A stretch of 64,000 nt of DNA, from the NCBI RefSeq assembly GCF_000571935.1, contig NZ_ATAX01000026.1, forward strand, positions 62,001 to 126,000, read 5' to 3'. Position numbers and translations under genes: made by a program. Each line of letters starts with the position of its first letter. The stretch's first letter is position 1. Shown here in pieces: positions 58,767 to 64,000 of this stretch. This DNA is from Ruminococcus flavefaciens 007c. Its GTDB lineage: Bacteria; Bacillota; Clostridia; Oscillospirales; Ruminococcaceae. The notes beneath the pieces are model-generated. The model did not search any database, was not told the DNA's origin, and saw nothing but the letters and a program-made list of their open reading frames with translations.

Positions 58767-59117
58767 TTAGAACTTAAATTTGCACTGACATACGCTCATT
58801 TTGCCCCAGGTCTCTTCGGGAGTATGCCATTCGCCTGTCCATTCTCCGCCATAAGAAGCACAAACTATCGGGCATTTTACCTTTGCGTCGTCCTGATTCC
58901 AGATGGGACCTGCCACAACATCCAGTATCAGTTCTGTAGTACCCGTATTATCCGTATCATATTCGCATCCGCAAACGCTCATTGCTCCGGGAACTACTGT
59001 TGTCCACTGACCGTTCCATTTTCCAAGGTGTGCTGCACAAACGATTGGACATTTCTTTTCTGCATCTTCCTGATTGAATATTGGTCCTGCGGGGACGTCA
59101 ACTGTAAACTTTGCCAT
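58767..59117 (-). CDS. Mannan-binding lectin of the MVL family, two repeats
   Basis: A 116-residue protein made of two repeats (about 1-56 and 60-116), each with an AGP[IL]-[FW]-NQ-[ED]DA segment and an A-[AS]-[HY]-x-G-[KE]-W-x-G-[QE]-W segment, matching the Microcystis viridis mannan-binding lectin in length and order. Unlike that protein as I remember it, each repeat carries a C-x3-C (Cys23/27 and Cys82/86) and a C-x-C (Cys49/51 and Cys110/112), a matched set that could bind metal or form disulfides. No signal peptide is seen, so export is unclear. GGAGG is 8 nt before ATG 59117. Upstream lies a strong promoter and a terminator-like leader. Confidence 0.9.
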   Translation of the reverse strand: MAKFTVDVPAGPIFNQEDAEKKCPIVCAAHLGKWNGQWTTVVPGAMSVCGCEYDTDNTGTTELILDVVAGPIWNQDDAKVKCPIVCASYGGEWTGEWHTPEETWGKMSVCQCKFKF

Positions 59118-59244
59118 AACTTTTACCTCCAATTTTAATATTGATAATGATGTATACGTGTCTCATTTTTATGTCATTATATTTTATCGGCAGAAGAACT
59201 GACCATGGCGGTGGCACGCCTTTCTTTCCGCCGCATATAATGAA

Positions 59245-59424
59245 AAATAAAAAAGTGTATTTCATACCTAATGAAATACACTTTTAATATCCTTACATTC
59301 GGTGAATGTGATATTGTACAGAAGCGAATAGCATTAAAGTATGTGGTGAGTCAGGTGATAAATTGAATTCCGGGATGATAATGTAAAAGTTTTAAAGTTG
59401 GAATATAGAGGTTGTTTATTTCTT
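59245..59424 (-). ncRNA. Small RNA or attenuated leader upstream of the lectin gene
   Basis: Minus-strand transcript predicted from the perfect promoter at 59431-59459 to the hairpin at 59251-59285, about 175-180 nt. Inside is a second hairpin (AATATC/GATATT outer and ACATTC/GAATGT inner arms). No ribosome site with an open frame is seen. It may be a free small RNA or the leader of the lectin transcript with a regulated terminator. The other parts of this 566-nt gap, 59118-59244 and 59460-59600, are AT-rich with a weak TATAAT near 59182-59187. Confidence 0.5.
59251..59285 (-). terminator. Intrinsic terminator of the lectin leader or small RNA
   Basis: AAAAGTGTATTTCAT with its perfect complement, loop of five, followed on the minus strand by T-rich sequence. 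Confidence 0.75.
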
Positions 59425-59430
59425 ATGCTC

Positions 59431-59459
59431 ATTATAACATAAATATATTCAAATGTCAA
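59431..59459 (-). promoter_or_regulatory. Perfect consensus promoter upstream of the lectin region
   Basis: Minus strand TTGACA, 17 nt, TATAAT. Confidence 0.88.
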
Positions 59460-59604
59460 GTGTTTTCGTACAAAAATTCTAAAAATCTTCACAAGGCTTA
59501 AAATAGGGGGATATGAAGCGTATAAGCTGCCGCGGGAAGAAAAAAGAGAAAAATTTCCGTTTTTTTCAGGTCCCGAAAATGAGAAGCAGCACAGCTTCCT
59601 GAGC

Positions 59605-59640
59605 AAAAAAGTCCTCACAGCGCGAAAACTGTGAGGACTT
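59605..59640 (-). terminator. Terminator of the ECF/anti-sigma/solute-binding operon
   Basis: AAGTCCTCACAG with its perfect complement, 8-nt loop, then six T on the minus strand. Confidence 0.88.
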
Positions 59641-59683
59641 GATGTTATTATTGAATTGTCTTTCGAGAAAGATAGTTCCGAAC

Positions 59684-62128
59684 CTATCTATACTTCTTCA
59701 TTATCTCCGATACACGGCTCTGTATAGCATTTGCGGCGTCCTTTGCCGAGCACAGGTCTGTAAAATATTTATTGGCTTCCTCATAGATAGCAGTTGTCAT
59801 ATCATCATCGTATTCAACTGCGGCATTGCTGCACTTGCACAGATAATCATACAGCATATCAGCCTGTTCTGTCGTAAGGCTCGGGATAGGAATGCCGCTT
59901 GCTGTATGCTCGACACCTACCTCTTTGTTGATTATATTCCTGGTTTCGGGCTTGAAGCACGAATAAATGCCTTGATTGTTTCCGAGAGCTTTTGCAACGA
60001 ATTCCCATGCGCCGTCCTTATCCTGACAGGAGGAAGTAATGTAATAACAATTCATTGGCCTTATCATACCGCCTCTTTCACTGTTATCAGTGGGATAGCC
60101 TACAAGGTTTATCTCCTCACCGTTGCCCTGGATATCCTTTATTATGTTTATCCATGTATCTGCCGCTCCGTTTATAACAAGAGTCTTGTCAGCGCCGAAC
60201 CACTTGAACATATCGTTCCTGTATTCCTGAGAGAATTCCGGATAATCATAGATCTCGCCTAAGCCGTCCTCATAATAGGGGAGGAAGCGTTTTGAGAATT
60301 CAAGCCTCTTTATGAAATCATCGCTGTCAAAATGACATTCGCCCTTATCGTAGTCTATGACGTCATATGCAGAATCTTTCAAGGCTTCAAACATACTTGA
60401 CCTTACAATGTAATTATACATATTAACAGCCGAGTCGGGAGCATTATCATAGAATTTCAGCATCTCGTCCATAGTCCATGTGGGCTTGTCCCAGAATTTG
60501 TTTTTTACGAACAGACAATCGCAGGTAAATGAAGCGGGAAGACCGTATATCTTACCGTCTTTTGCAGACATTGCCTTAGTGATAGCAGGGAACACGTCGT
60601 CGCGGGTATATCCGCTTCTTCCGTCAAGGAACTGATCCATATCCGCAAGTGCTCCGTTTTTTGCCAATCTATAAAAATCCCCGTAATAAAGTCCCATAAC
60701 GATATCCGGACCGTTTCCGTTCTGAATATCCTCGCAGAGCTGTGAATATGCTTTAGTGAATACCTCATGGCTGTTATCTGCATATCCGCTACTCTCATCA
60801 CCCCGAACTAATTCATTCGGATCACCGTATACTACGTTTTTTAAATGATACCTGTCATTCGCGGCATTAAATTCCTTTCTCAGTGTTTCAACAGGAGAAT
60901 CATTTGGCGCAACAAGCACACCGATGGTAAGTTCGGTTTTTTCTGCAAGAGCTGAAATATCCCCCGGTTTAAGCTTCACAAGCTCACTTGTTGCCTCGCG
61001 CTCCGGAGGGGGAGCTTTAATGCCGATAAATTCATCGTTTCCCACAGGAAAAACCGACATTGGCTCAAGATCGGAATTATACCAGTTTATTATCTCTTCC
61101 TGACTGCCGTCGTCACATATACCGTATAAAGCAGTGTCGTTAAGATAAATGAATTTGTATTTTCCGTACCCCGTTTGAGGATTACAGTCATCATCATGAA
61201 AAGTTATAAACGGTTCTGAAAGTGAATCGCCTTCCAGCTTGCAAAGCTCATACTTTATACCGCTGGGTCTGCCGGGTCTCTCTTGATTTTCAAGATCACA
61301 ATCTTCAGTATTGGTACGAAGGACATACAGATCGCCGTCTCTGTCTTTTATAAAATGAAACGGAGCAAGCCAAAGATCTTCACAGTTTTCATCTGCTTTG
61401 AGCCTGGTGATCTCGCTTACAGAGCCGTCCGCCTTGTTTATACGGAATATTATGCTTGAGTCTCTTAAGATCAGCAGATAATCATCAAATTCAAAGATGC
61501 TGAATATGCCGTTTGGATCAGCATCACTGTCCGGGAACTCAATGGGGAAAGAGCTGACTACTTTATTATCGGCATAATTCACCAGAAGGAATGAAGCAGC
61601 GCAGTTGTTATAATATGCTTCATAGTCAAAATCCCTGTCATTTTCTTCGGGCATCTTAAGACCGCCGTGATCTTCTATCAGATAGATAACGCTGGCGTCG
61701 GAATATTTATCCGTATCGCTTGCTATAATCTCATAATAATCGGCTGAAATTGCTTCTTCAGGGAGCTCTCTCTCAATAAAGGAAAAAGAGCTCAGATCCC
61801 TGTCTGACAGGTATATTCTTTTTGTGCGCGAGTTCTTCGGCATATACAATATCTGAAACTCATCATTTTCCGCATTTGATACCGAATATATATATTCCGC
61901 GTCATCAGGCATTTTTACTGTTTCCATGGTATAGTATCCTGTGATGCTGCTTACATCGACCTTTGGGCCCGGACTTGCATACCCTGGCAGCTTCTCCTCT
62001 GAAACTCCGTCCGAGGTGTTATTGGTTTTTATATCATTATTCTCTTTTGTCCGTTTTCCGCATGATACTGCGCTTAATCCCGACAGCATTATCACAAGCG
62101 CTGCCGAAAAAGATATTATTTTTTTCAT
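59684..62128 (-). CDS. Solute-binding-protein lipoprotein with large extra N-terminal domain
   Basis: An 814-residue lipoprotein (lipobox LSAVSC, Cys about 23). Residues from about 400 on are a family 1 extracellular solute-binding protein (LTIGVLVAPNDSPVETLRKEFNAAN; GPDIVMGLYYGDFYRLAKNGALADM; KIYGLPASFTCDCLFVKNKFWDKP). The first 370 residues are an extra region rich in short strands (YIYSVSNAENDEFQILYMPK; LLILRDSSIIFRINKADGSVSEI) suggestive of a propeller. No permease or ATPase gene is near. It is the third gene of an operon led by an ECF sigma factor, so it may be a sensor or a scavenger switched on by that factor. Confidence 0.88.
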   Translation of the reverse strand: MKKIISFSAALVIMLSGLSAVSCGKRTKENNDIKTNNTSDGVSEEKLPGYASPGPKVDVSSITGYYTMETVKMPDDAEYIYSVSNAENDEFQILYMPKNSRTKRIYLSDRDLSSFSFIERELPEEAISADYYEIIASDTDKYSDASVIYLIEDHGGLKMPEENDRDFDYEAYYNNCAASFLLVNYADNKVVSSFPIEFPDSDADPNGIFSIFEFDDYLLILRDSSIIFRINKADGSVSEITRLKADENCEDLWLAPFHFIKDRDGDLYVLRTNTEDCDLENQERPGRPSGIKYELCKLEGDSLSEPFITFHDDDCNPQTGYGKYKFIYLNDTALYGICDDGSQEEIINWYNSDLEPMSVFPVGNDEFIGIKAPPPEREATSELVKLKPGDISALAEKTELTIGVLVAPNDSPVETLRKEFNAANDRYHLKNVVYGDPNELVRGDESSGYADNSHEVFTKAYSQLCEDIQNGNGPDIVMGLYYGDFYRLAKNGALADMDQFLDGRSGYTRDDVFPAITKAMSAKDGKIYGLPASFTCDCLFVKNKFWDKPTWTMDEMLKFYDNAPDSAVNMYNYIVRSSMFEALKDSAYDVIDYDKGECHFDSDDFIKRLEFSKRFLPYYEDGLGEIYDYPEFSQEYRNDMFKWFGADKTLVINGAADTWINIIKDIQGNGEEINLVGYPTDNSERGGMIRPMNCYYITSSCQDKDGAWEFVAKALGNNQGIYSCFKPETRNIINKEVGVEHTASGIPIPSLTTEQADMLYDYLCKCSNAAVEYDDDMTTAIYEEANKYFTDLCSAKDAANAIQSRVSEIMKKYR

Positions 62129-62147
62129 AATATGTCCTTTCTTGTGT

Positions 62148-62987
62148 TTAAGACATTCTCACATCATTTATCCTCCACTGTTTTCCGTTCCATACAAAAT
62201 CGAATACGTATTCCTTGTCCGTGCTGACACAGGCCGAAAAGCCGTATTTCTCATTATTCTGTATCTGCGGCTCAGAAGGAGCCGGTGATGCGTCGGTATT
62301 TTTCTCTGTGGTATAGAGCATACCGTTGTATTCGACCAGAACAGGAGCAGATGTATTACCTGAGCTTTCGACAGCTTCATCAATGCTTCTGCTGAGATAT
62401 GAACCGCCGCTGTTCTTTAGGGTATCGAAATACTCATCGGTAACAGTCATGCAGATCGTATCATATATTTCCGAGCAGCTGTCAAAGCTTTTGTCGTCGA
62501 TCATATAATAATCCACATCTTCTCCCTGCCATTCCGAATTGCGTGAGCTGTATTCGTAGAAATGCCTTGACGTGTCTGCGGTGATTACGTCTCCGTTTAT
62601 ATACCCCGAGGCTGAAATGAACTCTTCTGTGAGAAGCTTTGCAATAGCGGCATGGTCGGAATATTCCAGTGAATTGAGAACAGAATTTTTCTTGTCGTTT
62701 TTTACTTCTCTTCTGCTCCCGCAGATATACAGTGAGCTTATAGTTATAACAGCGGCTGCGGCAACTGAAGCAGAAACACCGAGAAATCTTCTGAATACAG
62801 ACGTTCTGTACCTTTCAACGCCCGAAACGCTGTCATTGTATATGCGGTCGTCCTGCTGAGAAAGCATCTTGCACTGTATGCGTGAAAATATCCGTTCTTT
62901 CAGTTCAGCCGGAAGCTCGGAAGTTTTATCCGCATTGTTCCTGTCAGGTTCAGTCAGATCGCCGTTAAACAATTCTTCTATTTTCAT
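62148..62987 (-). CDS. Single-pass membrane protein, probable anti-sigma factor of paralogue 2
   Basis: A 279-residue protein: cytosolic N-terminus of about 75 residues ending in VSGVERYRTSVFRRF, a membrane helix (LGVSASVAAAAVITISSLYI) and an outer domain of about 180 residues. Layout and the V-x-GVER segment match the partner of the first ECF gene. ATG 62987 is 8 nt after GGAG and 2 nt past the sigma stop; an in-frame GTG at 62996 is less well spaced. Outer domain unrecognised. Confidence 0.75.
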   Translation of the reverse strand: MKIEELFNGDLTEPDRNNADKTSELPAELKERIFSRIQCKMLSQQDDRIYNDSVSGVERYRTSVFRRFLGVSASVAAAAVITISSLYICGSRREVKNDKKNSVLNSLEYSDHAAIAKLLTEEFISASGYINGDVITADTSRHFYEYSSRNSEWQGEDVDYYMIDDKSFDSCSEIYDTICMTVTDEYFDTLKNSGGSYLSRSIDEAVESSGNTSAPVLVEYNGMLYTTEKNTDASPAPSEPQIQNNEKYGFSACVSTDKEYVFDFVWNGKQWRINDVRMS

Positions 62988-62989
62988 TC

Positions 62990-63562
62990 TCACCACTCCG
63001 CATCCACACCTGCCTTGAACAGCAGGTTTTTAAGTTTTTTTCGCGCACGCTGGATCCTTTTCTGTACAGAGCTTGCTGTCATATTCAGCTCCGAAGCGAT
63101 CTCTCCGGACGATCTGCCATAATAATAATGACGGATAATGATAGACGAATCGGGATCCCCGAGCTTTTTTACACAGTCTATGAGTATCCTTTTCAGTTCC
63201 TTTCGTTCCGAAGCGTTTTCAATATCATTCTCAGATGCTTCATAAAAAGCTGTAACATCGTCTATAGGCACTGTCCTGTTATTTTTTAGCGAAATACGCC
63301 TGAAAAAATCGATAGAGCTTCTTTTTGCGATAGTGGATATGATCCATTTCAGATCGCCGCTGTAAGTTTTTTCCGATTGCAGTGAACGGAATATGTCAAC
63401 GAATATATCAGCCGTACATTCTTCAATGTCCTCAGCTGTCCCGCACGACCGAAGATTATTTGCTGCAATAGTATAGACATAGGTACAGTATTCATCATAC
63501 AGTGCGCGCTGCCATACTTCAGAAGGACCTTTCATAAGTTCTCTGAGCTGACTGTCTGTCAT
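62990..63562 (-). CDS. ECF-type RNA polymerase sigma factor (paralogue 2)
   Basis: A 190-residue sigma factor closely related to the one at 14840-15406: both have NLRSCGTAEDIEEC/KLRSCGTQEDVEEC, LKRILIDCVKKLGDPDSSIIIRHYYYGRSSGEIASELNMTASSVQ/RILIQNIKELGEPDSTILIQKFYYNRKSAEIAKTVSMTASSV. Region 2.4 and region 4 are intact. It leads the operon sigma-membrane partner-solute-binding lipoprotein. Likely self-activating through an upstream element shared with the first copy. Confidence 0.9.
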   Translation of the reverse strand: MTDSQLRELMKGPSEVWQRALYDEYCTYVYTIAANNLRSCGTAEDIEECTADIFVDIFRSLQSEKTYSGDLKWIISTIAKRSSIDFFRRISLKNNRTVPIDDVTAFYEASENDIENASERKELKRILIDCVKKLGDPDSSIIIRHYYYGRSSGEIASELNMTASSVQKRIQRARKKLKNLLFKAGVDAEW

Positions 63563-63630
63563 ATTCCTTTTTCACCCCTTTGAACATGTTCGTCTTAATA
63601 ATCGTTCTTAAAAGTCCTTGGCGGACATAT

Positions 63631-63645
63631 TTTCCAAAAAAATTT
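63631..63645 (-). promoter_or_regulatory. Shared TTTTTTGGAAA element upstream of ECF sigma gene 2
   Basis: On the minus strand TTTTTTTGGAAAA, about 72 nt before the sigma ATG; the other paralogue has it about 80 nt before. Confidence 0.3.
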
Positions 63646-63671
63646 TTAAACGGATTTTCCCTTAAGCTGAA

Positions 63672-63698
63672 AGTCCTCACAGCCGGAACTGCGAGGAC
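63672..63698 (-). terminator. Weak terminator after the TrkA-type gene
   Basis: AGTCCTC/GAGGACT with an inner CAG/CTG arm. The T tract is short, so activity is uncertain. Confidence 0.5.
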
Positions 63699-63742
63699 TC
63701 TATTGTTTTATATGGCAGTACGATTTATCATAAGATCTGTTT

Positions 63743-64000
63743 TCAGAATGCCTTCTGAATATCCCTCATACTTCCCAGAATAAGCATGGCATCATCTGTA
63801 TTCAGCACCATATCGGGCGTAGGCAGGACCAGCTGATCTTTGATACGTACTGCGATAACATTCAGATTGTGCTTTTTGCGTATGTCAAGTTCGGCTATTG
63901 TCTTGCTATACCATGCTTTCGGCACACGTACCTCATAAATATTGAGATCACGGTCAAGCTGGAATACATCAAGAATATCGTCGGAGGCTTCCTTTGTTGC
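63743..64000 (-). CDS. TrkA/KtrA-type potassium channel regulator, 5' part outside window
   Basis: The last 85 residues of a TrkA-family protein: end of the RCK_N part and a complete RCK_C domain (ELDIRKKHNLNVIAVRIKDQ; MVLNTDDAMLILGSMRDIQKAF). Such proteins bind nucleotide and gate Ktr/Trk K+ channels. The frame is open to the window edge, so the gene continues. Confidence 0.85.
   Translation of the reverse strand, partial: ATKEASDDILDVFQLDRDLNIYEVRVPKAWYSKTIAELDIRKKHNLNVIAVRIKDQLVLPTPDMVLNTDDAMLILGSMRDIQKAF

Noticed and set aside
59334-59520. A small protein from the ATG overlapping the -10 near 59431
   Set aside because: The ATG is part of the TATAAT hexamer and would lie upstream of the transcript start; no ribosome site.
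1-64000. rRNA, tRNA, insertion sequences and CRISPR arrays
   Set aside because: No tRNA T-arm pattern, rRNA sequence, transposase or spaced repeat array was seen on either strand.

Overview
The window looks like chromosome of a fibre-degrading, low-to-middle GC Firmicute of the genus Ruminococcus (R. flavefaciens / R. albus type). Evidence: two dockerin-bearing secreted proteins (a leucine-rich-repeat protein at the left edge and a GH74 xyloglucanase), a GH94 cellobiose phosphorylase, a ferredoxin-dependent branched-chain 2-oxoacid oxidoreductase, Firmicute-type fatty acid synthesis with FabK, strong AGGAGG ribosome sites and many near-perfect TTGACA/TATAAT promoters. The species is an inference; no rRNA or tRNA gene was found.

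Layout. 1-5059 (minus): an operon-like run fabD-aroE-GNAT-aroK-amidohydrolase-LRR/dockerin, with stop/start overlaps. 5348-14740 (plus): the fatty-acid operon fabH-fabK-small gene-fabG-fabF-accB-membrane gene-fabZ-accC-accD-accA-acpP, closed by a terminator. 14840-16580: ECF sigma factor and membrane anti-sigma-like partner. 16743-20123: P-loop NTPase and the four-subunit 2-oxoacid:ferredoxin oxidoreductase. 20181-28909: small membrane proteins, an alpha/beta hydrolase, AzlCD amino-acid exporter, an ECF-transporter S component, a zinc-ribbon/TPM pair, citrate synthase and an aldose-1-epimerase. 28952-30861: a PEBP-like lipoprotein, then a three-gene membrane/membrane/XRE cassette whose promoter carries four copies of one operator. 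31008-33494: cellobiose phosphorylase. 33569-36585: small membrane proteins and two tandem Thr-rich lipoproteins.

36645-43715 is a compact phage-derived module: terminase small and large subunits, portal, HK97-type capsid, prohead protease, three small connector/tail-like genes and a baseplate-hub-like gene. All frames are open. A perfect LexA (SOS) box lies upstream, and no integrase, lysis, sheath or tape-measure gene is present. This is the best candidate for an unusual system in the window. 43725-46514 is the GH74-dockerin enzyme. Upstream of it is a separate minus-strand transcription unit (about 46976-46710) with its own promoter, folded core and terminator but no gene: a candidate structured RNA that I could not assign. 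47213-49307 is a LytS-like kinase with a response regulator carrying a SARP-like output domain.

49442-58603 holds an MFS exporter, an esterase, a Thr-rich lipoprotein, a YgjP-type metallopeptidase, an ABC transporter, a GGDEF protein and a NUDIX hydrolase. 58767-59117 encodes a two-repeat MVL-type mannan-binding lectin with a matched cysteine pattern in each repeat, preceded by a perfect promoter and a terminator-ended leader or small RNA. 59684-63562 is a second ECF sigma/anti-sigma pair, paralogous to the first, in one operon with an 814-residue solute-binding lipoprotein. The right edge cuts a TrkA-type potassium-channel regulator.

Together the genes show cellulosomal plant-polymer breakdown, phosphorolytic cellobiose use, self-contained membrane-lipid synthesis, and several surface-sensing circuits (two ECF systems, a two-component system, XRE control).
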